Positions 32,344 through 43,948 of a stretch of 64,000 nucleotides of DNA are shown here, piece after piece. The stretch is from Paratinospora sagittata (taxonomy: Eukaryota; Streptophyta; Magnoliopsida; Ranunculales; Menispermaceae): contig JAYMFD010000704.1 of NCBI GenBank assembly GCA_035771175.1, positions 1 through 64,000 on the forward strand. Direction: 5' to 3'. The notes below the pieces were generated by a model. It worked only from the letters and a program-made list of their open reading frames with translations, had not been told where the DNA came from and ran no database searches. Within the stretch, counting starts at the first letter, position 1; each line of letters begins with the position of its first letter. The position numbers were made by a program, and so were the translations under genes.

Positions 32344-33212
32344 TGAACTTGCTCAAGCTAGGTGCAGAAGTTGATGGGTTGAGGGGCTATGGAGGGATGA
32401 ACCAGTAGAATTCTACTAGGTAATATGGTTTAAAATATGAGCTCTGGGTGACTTTGAATTGGTTTATCACATGTAAGACTATAAGCTTGAGGCACTCAAT
32501 GCGGGCCAGATAAATTTCTTGACTCGGCAGTTTTAGATGACTTTGACTTGGGTCCTTGCTTGCTGCAATTTAAGCCTTGCAAGTTTGTATTACTATTTGT
32601 TTTGAATTAACAAGGTGCTACCTAACCTCTTGCACTTATTTTATTTTTTGGCTAGACAGGCTTCTTCTTAGACACAAATGATAAAACATGCAACTACAGA
32701 GTTCTCATCCTAAGAATAAGACAAAGATTCAAACTTTTCTTCTTTGTTACAAATCAAAGAACTTGGGTGAATTGAAGTTATGATCATAGGAACAACTGAA
32801 CAAACCTATTGCCTATTTCATTAATAATAATGTTGATTCGGCATCCATCCATTGGAATCTCTTTCTTCCAAGTTTTCTCAAAGTTGGCCAACAAATAGAA
32901 TTGAATTCTTTGTTATCCTTGCTGAGTCCAGTAATGATAGATTCTTGTGGTCTCTTCACTAATATGATGGTAATTTACACATCATTTATTTCATATTTTT
33001 AGATTAATTGTGCTTAATTTTATATTTTAATTTGAGAATTTTAGCTAATTTGAGTTATTTGTTGATTTTGTAGAGAATTAAAAGAATTAATGGGCAAAAT
33101 AGAAAATTTTCATATACATGACTCAATTTGGTATGCTTGGTGAGGTAGAAATGATGAAAGAATATGAATACACATCTTGATGTTTGTTGAATAGAGGAAG
33201 CTAGCTCCTAGT
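32344..33212. other. Upstream region of UGT copy 1
   Basis: AT-rich promoter-side sequence with no gene. I found no copy of the TGACGTAAG motif present upstream of copies 2 and 3. Confidence 0.4.
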
Positions 33213-33220
33213 ATTTGGAT

Positions 33221-33766
33221 TAGGGGTGGTAATATAGGCCACGACATGATAACATGGCTCGAAACTGACACAAAATAAATGAGTTTGGATTTTACATTGG
33301 TGTAGGTCAAAATTGGTTAAACCCAATTAGACATGATTAAATTTCAGGTCAAAATTAGGTAGACCTGCTAAACTTGAAATTGGCCTGTTTAACACGATTA
33401 TATTTTGTGTTGAGACTTATGTTATGTGTGAAGACTTTTTAATATTTTATGTCATGTGTTGAGAATCCAACTTTATAATATTTTATTTGGTATTTCTTAT
33501 ATGGTTGTATAATTATGATTTAAATTTTTTTATTTATATGTTAATTTAGAATTTATATATGATAAATAGGTTAGAATGAACATGTTTAAACTTTAAAGGT
33601 TATAAACAGATTAACCTGTTTAATCCGTTTATTAAACGTATCGGGTTTGAGTTTACATATAATGACACGTTATTTAAATATGTCGTGTTTGAGTTTATAA
33701 TATATTTCATTATATAATATTACGACATGACCGATTACGATACGGTAATACGAATTGCCATCCCTA
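33221..33766. mobile_element. hAT MITE, 546 bp, perfect target duplication
   Basis: Termini TAGGGGTGGTAAT and, on the opposite strand, TAGGGATGGCAAT. A perfect 8-bp direct repeat ATTTGGAT flanks it at 33213-33220 and 33767-33774. The interior is AT-rich and non-coding, with subterminal repeats of the CATGACC/CGTGTTTGAGTTTA kind. The short ends and 8-bp duplication fit a hAT MITE; the element at 4219 has similar TAGGGGTG ends. Confidence 0.9.
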
Positions 33767-33774
33767 ATTTGGAT

Positions 33775-36250
33775 AGTAAAAGAACAAGTTAGTATGCTCA
33801 TTGGTTTTGGCAAGTTAGGTGCTGGTTTGGAGGGCTAATGGTCAGTTGTTTGGCTGAATTGTGGGCTGCACTTAAGCTTAGGCGGTGAACAACTTGCCGA
33901 ACTTGGATGGAATTTTTTATTAGCTTTGGACGGTGGCCATGGGCAACCAAATGGACAGTGAGATTTCATTTTGTTTAAGCGGTTGTGGACTGATTTGGCA
34001 GCTGAAATATTTGGCCGGTTGAGAGGCTAATTTGCAGTTAATTAGACGTTGGAATTTGACTACTATGTGGGCATTGAACGTTGCTGATTTGCTAGCCATA
34101 TTGGGACTGTACAACTTTCTGATTTTATTTTTATGTTGATTTGAGCTTCAACACTTGCTGATTTTGAGGCACAAGGCTTGTCTATATAATGCAAAATAGC
34201 AGCTAGTTGATACTTTTTGATTATTAAAATTGGTTGAACTGATTGCATAACTTCTTTCATTTTCTTTGATAGAAAGTTTGTAATTGAATGATGATGAAGT
34301 TGTTCATTGTTTGGATTTCTTTTATCTTTATCTTCAATTATGAGCTAATTTGTTTGTCTAGGGCATGATGTAGCTTGTTAATTTGCATAACTTTTCAACG
34401 GATAAAATTGAATGATTATGGTTGTTTTATAATTGAGTGTGCACTTTAATTCTTAATGCTTTGGAGTGTTTGGCCAACATTCAATTGATTTTAAATTAAT
34501 GTGTTAAGGACCAAGAGGTAACTCATAAGTGTTTGATGAAATGCAAACCGTAGATTGCATATAGGATAGAAACATACGTACCTTCATGATCTATGTGGTC
34601 TAATTAGAATTGTCATAGAACTTAATGACTTTTTAAATGTTACAACTCTCATAGAGAGATAGTGGGTTGACATTTAAGAAGACTTTTGGTGTTGTTCGAG
34701 AGAGAGCATTAAATATCTTAGAGTCATTCGACCTTCAATTTGATCAATTGTACCATTTTTATCATTAAATTGAAAACCCATGCATGTTAAAAAGCGAAAT
34801 CATTGACTACTATTTCAAGCTCACGTATCTTCAATCAAAATTCTTCCTTCTTGTTTTCAATTATTTTTATTTTCTTAAATTTAATTTTGCCAATTAATTA
34901 GCCACAATTTTTAATTTTTTAAATATAATTAAATTTAACTAATTTCAATAATCAACACTAATCCTTGTGGGACGATACTTTTATTCACTATTTTATTACT
35001 TGTGCGACCCGTTCACTTATGAGATTTTTAATTGTAAAATTAACTTCGCAACATTCACCTTTCTGGCACATTCTCTAGCAAATCCTTGTTCCAATTTCTC
35101 CTTGATAACAATTCTAACCCATCATTTCAGCCAACATCTTTCGTTAATTTGAGAAAACTCATATCCCATTTAAAGTAAAAGTGTTTAAGTGGATCTTGGC
35201 CTATAACAAGCTCAATACGGGCAACATTCTTCAAAAGATTTCCTTAGTTTTCACTTTTACCTCATTGTTGCCCCCTTTTTTTAAGTGTTCATATTCATGT
35301 AAGTTGTGGGAGGGATAAAAATTAAAGCTCGGAGACAAGTTTTTGGTCCCTCTTATCTTGAAATGAGTGCTTTTCCTTGGATAAAATTAATGGTATTGCA
35401 GGAGATGGGTTGAAAGCGTGATGCAATGAACTTCATTGGCAACATTGTGAATGATATGGTTGGAGCACAATAGGCGTATTGTTTTTATGGTGTTGCTAGG
35501 GATACGAATAGTTTTTGGGTGGATATTATAGTTTTGGTTAACTCATGGCCAGTTGCTTTTCAATTAATGATTGGTGTAAAAATTGGAATAGTTTTTTGGT
35601 GCCGTAGATTCTTGGAATATTTGGTTTGTTGTTCTTTATGTAGTTGAGCATCAATGGTGCTCTTAAGTTTGTATCTTTTATTATTATTAATATATTAAAA
35701 AATCATAGGAACAAATCTTAGAAATATTTTGTCCTCTTAACAACATTCCCTTTATCTTGAATGGACAGTTTCTTGTTGGGTCGAAGGGCGATGTCTTGGA
35801 TTAAGAATTGAAAGCCCAATAGGTCGACCGACCCGTGCACCTGACCCAAATAATATACCGGGTTTAGTTCAAATCACTGTGCCCCACTTTTCCTCTCGTC
35901 AAGTATTCCCCTTCCAAGTCATAAATGGAGGGATTTATTAACACTACATTGTAACAGTAGAGATAAAAGTAGACTTAAAATAATTAAAAAATCTAATTTT
36001 TATGCAGACTTAAACATTGGATAGAGCAGAGTACCCAAATAGTTGAGTTGAATATTAGTTGATAAATTTCGTGACAATGTGACTAGCGCTTTCTATTATT
36101 CAAACTTTTGATGCAAATAAATGGAACACGAAGCCTAACATAAATAACGAAGCAATAAAAAACTACAGCCTAAGAACAGGGAAAAGAAACCCACTAGTAA
36201 TCTAATCTAATTTGCCTGACCAGATATAAGTGTCTCTAGGGACAAAATAA
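33775..36250. other. Intergenic spacer between UGT copies 1 and 2, with retroelement relics
   Basis: At 34260-35060 the word order is like a decayed gypsy LTR and leader (ATGAGCTAATTTGTTTGTC, then ATCCTTGTGGGACGATACTT and CTTGTGCGACCCGTTCACTT). At 35430-35700 the plus strand looks like the last residues and 3' tail of an L1-type LINE (FWVDIIVLVNSWPVAF). Neither is complete. No gene seen. Confidence 0.4.
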
Positions 36251-37708
36251 TTAATCCTCAACTCCATTCTGAATTGCTTGGTTCATGATATCTTGAATGA
36301 AGAGTGTCATATTCAAATGAGATGTCCCACCTTCTTCCACTGCCTTCCTTGCCATCTCCCCAATCTCTCCTGCTCTTCTTCTTATCTCTTCTTCACTCTT
36401 ATCCATTAATCTCCTCACACCCTTCTCTATCTCTTCCTTCTTCACCAACATTTCAGTCTTCTCTTCCTCTCCCCATTCAACACCCACATCCACACCCACC
36501 CTGTATCCCACCTTCAAAACCTGCACAATCAGCGTCTCATTCAGAAACTGCTCCGCAAACATAGGCCAAGTTATCATTCCAACCCCTGCACACAGCCCTT
36601 CCAATGTTGAATTCCATCCACAATGTGTTAAAAACCCCCCAACCGCTGGGTGTGAAAGAATCATCACTTGTGGCGCCCATCCCCTTATCACCAATCCTCT
36701 GTTTCCTATTCTTTCCTCAAATTTTTCTTCAGATACCCAATTTTCTAGTTCTTGATTCTTGATCACCCATATAAATGGATGGTTTGACGCTTCAAGGGCA
36801 AGCCCAATTTCTATCAATTGTGGAAATGACAGCCTACATAGGCTACCAAGACACACATATATCACAGAGTTAGGCTCCTTGGAATCCAGCCATTTTAAAC
36901 ACTGGTTCTTGTCAATTGAAGCCTTGTTACCTCTCTCAACTACATCTAATTCCTCCTTGTTACATAAAGAAACAGGCCCAATACACCATGTTTTATTGTT
37001 TTTAGCCTCCTTATACAACTCAGCGTATCTGGGCTCTAACTCATCAAAGCTATTTATCATCACTCCATACGCAACTTTCTCAGCTTCTCTAATCCGCTCC
37101 CGGAGACCACTTATATCATCTTCAGATTTTTTGAAACCTCCTGGCAACTTGGCTTTAGTAATCTCAATTTCATCAGGCAAGTTTGGGATAAAAAAAGGCT
37201 CAGAATCAGAATCAATGCTCTCGTGAAGCTTGGATTGATATATATTACGGATGCAGAGAAGAGAGAAGCAAGATGTTCCGTGGAATATAATTCTGGGTAT
37301 TTGGAATTTGGTGGCAACTTGGGCTGTCCACGCCAAGAACACGTCGGAAATTATGCAATTGGGCTTGGGTTGCATTTGTGCTAGTGATTGTTCTAGTGGG
37401 TGTTGAAGCATTTCAGTTGCGGCAAAGAAATTTGTAACCAATTCTCGTGAAGGTAAGGTGTCAACAGTTTCACAACCTTGTGGTAATCCTGCTTCTTGGG
37501 ATGGAAATTTGAGGTTGAGGAGGCGAATTGGGAGGCCAGATTGGATGGCTCGATCAAGGACGGGTTGGTATCTTTGGAAGTTTTGATGGGTAGAGACTAT
37601 AGTGATGATAACGCCATGGTGGGAAAGGAGCTTGGCAATGTCGATCATGGGGATCATGTGGCCTTGAGCCATGAATGGAATTAGAATGAAGTGGGCTTGT
37701 GGAGCCAT
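36251..37708 (-). CDS. UDP-glycosyltransferase, UGT73C-like (copy 2)
   Basis: Intronless ORF of 485 codons. Catalytic His17 (MAQGHMIPMIDIAKLL) and Asp122 (CIISDVFLAW). The PSPG box is W344-Q387 with HCGWNS at 362-367 and terminal Gln, pointing to UDP-glucose. It shares long near-identical stretches with copy 3 (WCIGPVSLCNKEEL, WLDSKEP, MITWP), so these two are a recent tandem pair. Copies 1 and 4 are more distant. PSPG residues LEGLCAGVGMITWP have Val-Gly where copies 1 and 4 have Met-Pro or Val-Pro. No break seen. Probably cytosolic; acceptor unknown. A TGACGTAAG motif lies about 140 bp upstream of the start. Confidence 0.96.
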   Translation of the reverse strand: MAPQAHFILIPFMAQGHMIPMIDIAKLLSHHGVIITIVSTHQNFQRYQPVLDRAIQSGLPIRLLNLKFPSQEAGLPQGCETVDTLPSRELVTNFFAATEMLQHPLEQSLAQMQPKPNCIISDVFLAWTAQVATKFQIPRIIFHGTSCFSLLCIRNIYQSKLHESIDSDSEPFFIPNLPDEIEITKAKLPGGFKKSEDDISGLRERIREAEKVAYGVMINSFDELEPRYAELYKEAKNNKTWCIGPVSLCNKEELDVVERGNKASIDKNQCLKWLDSKEPNSVIYVCLGSLCRLSFPQLIEIGLALEASNHPFIWVIKNQELENWVSEEKFEERIGNRGLVIRGWAPQVMILSHPAVGGFLTHCGWNSTLEGLCAGVGMITWPMFAEQFLNETLIVQVLKVGYRVGVDVGVEWGEEEKTEMLVKKEEIEKGVRRLMDKSEEEIRRRAGEIGEMARKAVEEGGTSHLNMTLFIQDIMNQAIQNGVED

Positions 37709-38660
37709 GGAGAGATGGGTCAGTAGTGTAGTGAGAAGACAAGAACGAATTGTCCTGAGATTATTTGCTTTAGGGATATATAAATGTAGACATTTTTACT
37801 TGGAAGAGGGGGATATGGTTGTATTTTGGCTTGGTTCCCAAGTATATGACGTAAGCGCCCATGTAAGCAAGTAAGCATAGAGGGCAGGTTTGACGTTTAA
37901 CATTTGTGTCACTTTGTCTGGACTTTGGTGTCATTAAATGCTTATTTTATTGGAGGCTTCTCCCTCCAACTTTGACTATCAAATAATGAATGCTATTATT
38001 TGAATAGGGTGTTCCGCACTTGCACTGGATGCAAACCTCCAACATTTCCTTACCTTTAAATTATTTTGGATCGGCTCCAATCATATATTTATTTGTAATT
38101 TAATTAAAATTTTAAAATTTTAAAATATAAAAAATGTTATCCTTTCTAAATATTTTTCTCATAGTTTTAAATAAATTTATTTTTTTCGATCTAATCTTAC
38201 TGTACAATTTTAAACATATTCTTAAAAATTATAAATCACTATATTCAAAACCCTCAAAATCACTTATTTTCTTGCTATTATATCATTTTCAGTGAAAAAA
38301 TCGATAATTTTGACGAATTTTGTATTATTTTTTCTCACACAAAAGGCGATTGCGATTCAAAATTTCACGAACAAAAATTACTAAATCGATAAAAGATTTA
38401 TTGTTAAAATAGTATGTTTTGGTGTTTTTGTTCACGAAAACGGTGTCTGAAAAAATTACCATAAGAAGAAGTAGACCACAATTAGTTCGAACTTGTAATA
38501 CCGAGCCGATTGCGATGGTTTGGTCAAAGACGACAGAACCTTACGTTATGGGTTATGTTATTGCCGACCGAACCGTACAATTATTTTTAAATATATTTAA
38601 AACACAAAAAAAAAGATGGTTTGGTCATACAAATCGAATCAATAATTATAGGTTCGGTCT
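37709..38660 (-). promoter_or_regulatory. UGT copy 2 upstream region with TGACGTAAG motif
   Basis: TGACGTAAG at 37847-37855 has a TGACG core as bound by TGA-type bZIP factors. It is embedded in a block (GGCTTG-TTCC-then TGACGTAAG) that recurs upstream of copy 3 at 45575-45604. Farther out (about 37885-37965) the sequence is also found, diverged, upstream of the UGT pseudogene at 42945-43030. From 38100 the sequence is AT-rich with no gene. Confidence 0.5.
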
Positions 38661-38745
38661 GTATGATCGAACAAATATATTTTGGTTCTGTCACACAAGA
38701 TCGAATCTATAACGAAATTAGAAAAAAGAATAAAAAATAAGGATA
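38630..38745. repeat. Dispersed repeat, copy A
   Basis: The segment from about 38674 (TATATTTTGGTTCTGTCACA) to AAAAATAAGG at about 38743 recurs, diverged, at 42013-42085. The surrounding ATGATCGAAC/GGTTCGGTC words repeat within the segment. Identity unknown; perhaps a transposon end. Confidence 0.5.
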
Positions 38746-39439
38746 TTATTTATCATATTAATCATATTTATTATTTCGGTGAAAAGTAAAAGAATAAAAA
38801 ATATACAACATTAATAATAATATGATAAACCAAAATATAAGTGCAAAATGATTATAAAAGAAAGGTAAACGAAACCGAGGAAAAAGAAAGGAAAGGGTAA
38901 AAGAGAAACTTAGAGTTACGGTGAGTAAGCATTTAATGCAATTCATGCTTTTAATTAATAGTGGACACGTGGCTTCTTTTGAGAATGTCAAGTTTGGTAC
39001 CGGTACGTACCGCACACTCCACTATAGCATAAAAACCACACCCTTTCTGGGCAGTGTAGTTTTTAGGGAAATTTGATGAAATGGCCTGCTAGAGAGGAAG
39101 AAATGATATTAGACCTCAAATTTAAACTTTCAAAATTTGTAACCCGTTTTTTATATAAAATGTTTAAATTGTCTTTATTATTATAACCATGGTTAAACCA
39201 AAGATTTTTTTTAAAAAGGGGGATTCTTTATCTTGTCGCCATTGCCGTCCAACCATCGCCGTCACCGTCTCCGTCGCTGGTAACTTAACTTGTTCTTCAT
39301 TGTCATCTTCTACTTCTTTTTTTTATGTATTCATTGAGTTGAACAAACAAACAATGCGGTTGTAAATTTCTTTTTTCTTTTTTTTCTTTTTCTTCTTATT
39401 GTATTTATTGAGTTGAACAAACACGATGCTGTAAATATA

Positions 39440-40310
39440 TATATATATTTTTAGACCCAACTTAAGCTTAAGAAGCATAAAAATCTAAATTTTTTTGTAT
39501 TATTTGTTGCATTAGTTAAATTTCTAGCAAATTTTTCTACTTTTTAAATTTTGATATTTGTAGTCTATGGTGGTCTATAGACCAACTTAAGCTTAGGAAA
39601 TATAAACTTGACATATTTCTCATGTTATAGAGAAAAATATTTATTTTTGTATTGCTTGTCGAATTAGTTAAATTTCTAACAAATTCTTCTTCTTTTTAGA
39701 TTTTAATATTTCTAGTCTATAGTGGTCTATAGACCTACTTAAGCTTTGGAAACATAAACTTGACATATTTCTCATGTTACAGAGGAAAATATTTAATTTT
39801 TTAAATTGCATATCGAATTAGTTAAATTTCTAACAAATTCTTTTTCATTTTAGATTTTGATATTTCTAGTCTATGGTGGTCTATAGACCTACTTAAGCTT
39901 AAAAAACATAAACTTGACCTATGTCTTATGTTATAGACGATAATATTTAATTTTTTGTATTGCTTGTTGAATTAGTTAAATTTCTAGCAAATTCTTCTTC
40001 TTTCTAGATTTTGATATTTCTAGTCTATGGTGGTCTATAGGTCACTTAAGCTTAAGAAACATAAACTTGACATATTTATCATGTTATAGAGGATAATATT
40101 TAATTTTTTGTATTGCATGTCGAATTAGTTAAATTTCTAGCAAATTCTTCTTTTTTTTAGATTTTGATATTTTTAGTTTATGGTGGTCTATAGACCTACT
40201 TAAGCTTAGAAAACATAAATTTAATCGATTTCTCATGTTAGAGAGGACAATATTTATTTTTTTGTATTGCTTGTTGAATTATTTAAATTTCTATCAAAAG
40301 ATATGAACCG
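39440..40310. repeat. 153-154 bp tandem repeat array
   Basis: At least five full head-to-tail units, anchored on ACTTAAGCTT at 39584, 39737, 39891, 40044 and 40198, so the spacing is 153-154 bp. A shorter degenerate unit starts near 39459. Each unit carries TCTAGTCTATGGTGGTCTAT and CGAATTAGTTAAATTTCTA-type words. Non-coding. It lies between UGT copy 2 and the MULE relic and might belong to the MULE's 5' region. Confidence 0.92.
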
Positions 40311-40799
40311 CTTTACACCTATAATTTCCCATTATATTATTCAAATTTAGTTTTATATATAACTGAGCAATAGTAGCAATGCCTTTTTGGATTAAGATAT
40401 TTATTATTGATTGTATTGTTAATTTTGAGTTTATTGGTTGGAACATCTTATTAATTTTAATATATTTTTACAGACATGTTTCTTTAAGAAGCATTGACTT
40501 TGATGGAGAAGAAATATTTTGTTGTACTCAAATTTTATTTCTTTCCACCAAGTGGTGATTAAAACTAACGTAACTCCCAATGAATATATCACCACCTGAT
40601 ATTTTTCATCAGTCTGAAGAAACAAGTATATTCCCAATGCTTCATTAATTAACTCAACTTTGATGTAATGAAATGATATATGTATAATGTTGATAGATCA
40701 TTGATTGTTTGGTTAAATTCTCCATGGACCTTGTTATATTTACAATATTAATAGATCAAGTTTATAATATCATGCTCTATTTTTTGCAAGTGTACAAAC

Positions 40800-42020
40800 T
40801 ATTGAGATTTTTATACGGTATGGTGGTGATTGGATTGATAATCCAGGTAATGGAAAATCGTACAATACTAAGAAGGGGACTGAAGTCATCTACCTCCCAA
40901 AAAATTGTACTTATAAGAGGATGATTGATGAGGTATGCAACTTATTTGGGCCCAACATAAATAGGAGTCATGTCACACTAACGTATGGATGTCAAACTGT
41001 AATCGGGATCGTGGTGTTCTTCATTAACAACGATAATCATGTCCAACGTTTTATGAGGTTGAACATACAATGTGACATGATAAATCCATTATGCTTAGTA
41101 TATATGAAGTAGAATTAGAAGACTTGTTAACTCCAATCTATAAGGATTCTCATTGGTCTTCTCATGGTAGTGCCCGTACACTAGATAATAATATTTTTCA
41201 TGACATTCCACGCGTGCAACAAGAGGCTCTTTTGGTAGAGCAAAATGATACTTTGTTATCTTCGAGAGAAGGTGCACCAAATGAACATGAAAAAGTCCCA
41301 AATAGTGGTACCGATGAGAGATTTACAGCGGATGATCTTCTTCGAGGGGACATGAGATCAAGTTCAAACACAACTGTATCTTCGTCTATGGTCATTGAGA
41401 AAAATCAACTATTCAACAATAAACATGAGTTGCAACATCATATTGGTCTACTTGCCATGACACATAATTTTGAGTTTAGGGTGTATAAGTCAACCACGAC
41501 GTTGCTAGTCGTGAAATGTATCATTGCAGAATGCAAATGGAAGGTTAGAGCTGCAAAGTTACCCAATTCTACCTTCTTTAAGGTAAACAAAGTAGTTGGA
41601 CAACATAATTGTACTCGAGATATTATTCACCATGATCACTGACATGCAAGTAGTTGGTTGATTGGGCAATGTATAAAATCCAAATATGAAGGGGTTGGTC
41701 GAATATACAGACCTCGGGATATCATTGATGATTTAAGAAAAGAATTTGGGGTGAATCTTAGCTATGACAAAGCATGGAGAGCTAGAGAATGTGCTTTGAG
41801 CTCATTACGTGGAACTCCAGAAGAGTCATATTCGAAACTTCCTGTATATTGTGCAATGCTAGAAGCTAAGAACTCAGGTACAGTGACAACAATAGAGACA
41901 AATGCAGATAACCACTTTCCGTATTTTTTCATGTCAATTAGAGCATGCATCCGAGGGTTTCACAATAATATTAGGCCGGTCATTGCAGTAGATGGTACAT
42001 TTATGAAAACAAGATATATT
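40800..42020 (+). pseudogene. MULE (MuDR-type) transposase relic, C-terminally truncated
   Basis: The order is that of plant MULE transposases. An N-terminal block comes first (YGGDWIDNPGNGKSYNTKKG, then TYKRMIDEVCNLFG). A MuDR DNA-binding domain follows at about 41380-41640 (FNNKHELQHHIGLLAMTHNF, then VKCIIAECKWKVRAAKLPN). The start of the transposase domain comes last (YDKAWRARECAL, PVIAVDGTFMKTRY), with a stop at 41641 and frame changes between. It breaks off after the first catalytic-region motif, where a dispersed repeat begins at 42013. No MULE terminal repeats were identified. Not functional. Confidence 0.8.
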
Positions 42021-42085
42021 ATGGTTCGGCCACGTAAGATCGAAGCCATGACGAAATTGGAAAAAAAATAAAAAATAAGGCATTT
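42013..42085. repeat. Dispersed repeat, copy B, at the MULE break
   Basis: TATATTATGGTTCGGCCACG to AAAAATAAGG matches 38674-38743 with about 80% identity by eye. It starts exactly where MULE coding similarity ends. Confidence 0.5.
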
Positions 42086-42787
42086 TGGTACAATCACATG
42101 AGAGTATTATTGAAAATCGAAATTGGAGGCTTCTTATAGTGTAAAGAATATTTTTTGTGATTTATTTAGCTTCCCTCTTAATTTTTCTTAATTGATTAGA
42201 TTTTTTTATAATTTTAGTAAGTTTTAATTTACAAAAATTAATCTAGTCCCAAAAATATAAAATGAAAGAGATTAAAAAGAGCACCCCTTTTTAGTAGAAA
42301 AGAAAAAAAAAAAAAACCAGAGTTGTTCTAATGAGTTAGAAGTCACCCTTTTGTAAAAAATAAAAATAAAAAACTATGGTTTAAGAAGAGCCGTTGAAAT
42401 GAAAAACTTAAAAAAAAATTAAAAAAATTATTGAGCCCTGCACCACGCGTCAGGGTCCGCTAAAATGCACTCCACTATGGACTACTTTTTCCTTATTGAA
42501 AAGGGAAAGTGAAACAGAATGAAAAAAGAAGAGCAGGGAGAGCAGGGAAAAGAGAAAGATGAAGAAAACGGAGGAAAGAACAAACTAAGGATCTGAAAAG
42601 TAATTCTTATTCCATAAGCTTCCATCTAATGACATTTATACAAGACTTAATATTGTTTCTAGCAACCTAACTGACTGAACATAAAAACAAACTACCTAAA
42701 GAACAGAACCTTCCTACAACTACAGCTGTAAGCCATATAACTACAACTGTATTCCTAATACATTCTTGTCTTGAATGGATAATTTTT

Positions 42788-42940
42788 TTAGGATACTTGG
42801 TTCATGATATAGTGAATGAGAAGGGTCAAATTCAAGTGAAGAGAACCTCGTTCTTCCATTGTCTTCCTTGCCATCTTCCCAACCTCTTCTGCTCTTCTTA
42901 TCTTTTCTCCTTCTTCACTCTTACCCATTAATCTACTCGC
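42788..42940 (-). pseudogene. UGT73C-like pseudogene, only the last ~50 codons left
   Basis: The minus strand encodes a UGT C-terminus (LMGKSEEGEKIRRAEEVGKM, then SLHLNLTLLIHYIMNQVS, stop), very close to the end of copy 3. The 3' flank is shared too (TCTTGAATGGATAA near 42770 and 43930). Directly upstream, at about 42945-43030, the sequence resembles the promoter of copy 2 instead of coding sequence. About 1.3 kb of gene body, including the catalytic residues and PSPG box, is therefore missing by one internal deletion. Confidence 0.85.
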
Positions 42941-43149
42941 TGACTTGGAGTGGTGAAGTTCGACATATTTGTGTTACTTTGTGTGGAGTTGGGAGTGGCT
43001 AAATGTTGTTTTGCTTACAGGTTCCTTCTTGGAACAGTGATTTTGTTGTAATGAAGTCACATGCATGTTCCACAAAACTTTTTTTTTCATTTTGAAATGA
43101 GGAACCCATTGATTCTTATATTAACTTGTAAGTAGCAAATAGACCCCAA

Positions 43150-43525
43150 ATACATGTACTTCTCCAGAGTGCAAAGTCTGTTGAGCATAGCTTTGTGCAT
43201 TGTGCTTTTGCTAATCAGATTTGGAGGGAGGAGTGGCATGTTCACACAGCTGGTAAATACTTGACGCCAAACAATTGCAAGGACTGCTTCTCACTTCATC
43301 ATCATACGAGTAATCTCACTCCAAGAGAAAAAAATTGTTGCAAAAGTGGCCGTCTTAGCTAATTTGTGAGACATTTGGTTAGAAAGGAACGGAATAATAT
43401 TTGAGAACAAATACCTTTCTGCAGATATGTTGTGGAATGATATCATTGTTGTTGCTTCTAAGTTGTCTAGAAGCTTTAGCATTGGTGATTGGATTAGAAA
43501 TTGGTACTACTGTATGTAATCTTCT
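43150..43525 (+). mobile_element. L1-type LINE 3' end relic
   Basis: The plus strand encodes the RT zinc-binding tail (SVEHSFVHCAFANQIWREEW) and, after frame breaks, FENKYLSADMLWNDIIVVAS and GDWIRNWYYCM. 5'-truncated and decayed; no clear poly(A). Confidence 0.65.
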
Positions 43526-43948
43526 TGGTTGTGGATTCTTTATTTCCAGGTTGACTTGTATCTAAAGAGTACTCATGCCCTATGCTTCTTTCTCGAACAA
43601 AATGGACAAAAGGGAAAAAGAAAAAGAAGCTTAAGCACTTTTTTTTTTTTTTTTTTTTCAATCACACGTTGCGCACACTTAAAATTAACCTTGAAGCAAA
43701 TAAATGCGTTTAAAACCATTGAAAATACACAAAAAAGTGCAGAAAATAACACATTTCTGATTTCACAACAAAAAACATTTAACAAAAAACAGAAAAAAGA
43801 AATAAAACCAAACTGGGAAAAAGGAAATCAATTTGGAATTCTATTTTCCTTATTAAAAAAGGGAAAAATTCTCCAGCCCAGATAATTATTTTTCTCTGTA
43901 ATTTGCATTGGATCTCCATTCCATTCTTGTCTTGAATGGATAAACATT
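43526..43948. other. 3' flank of UGT copy 3
   Basis: AT-rich spacer with a run of about 23 T residues at 43639-43661. The stretch next to the stop codon is duplicated beside the UGT pseudogene. No gene seen. Confidence 0.4.

Noticed and set aside
34260..35060. Gypsy solo LTR
   Set aside because: Word order resembles gypsy LTR and leader sequence, but no borders, PBS or target duplication can be fixed.
36304..37226. Plus-strand frames opposite UGT copy 2, and similar ones at 31106-32287, 45111-45368 and 51003-52259
   Set aside because: Antisense shadows of the UGT coding sequences; no independent motifs.
39440..40310. Possible CRISPR-like regular repeat
   Set aside because: The 153-bp units are contiguous without unique spacers, and the genome is a plant's; this is a tandem array.
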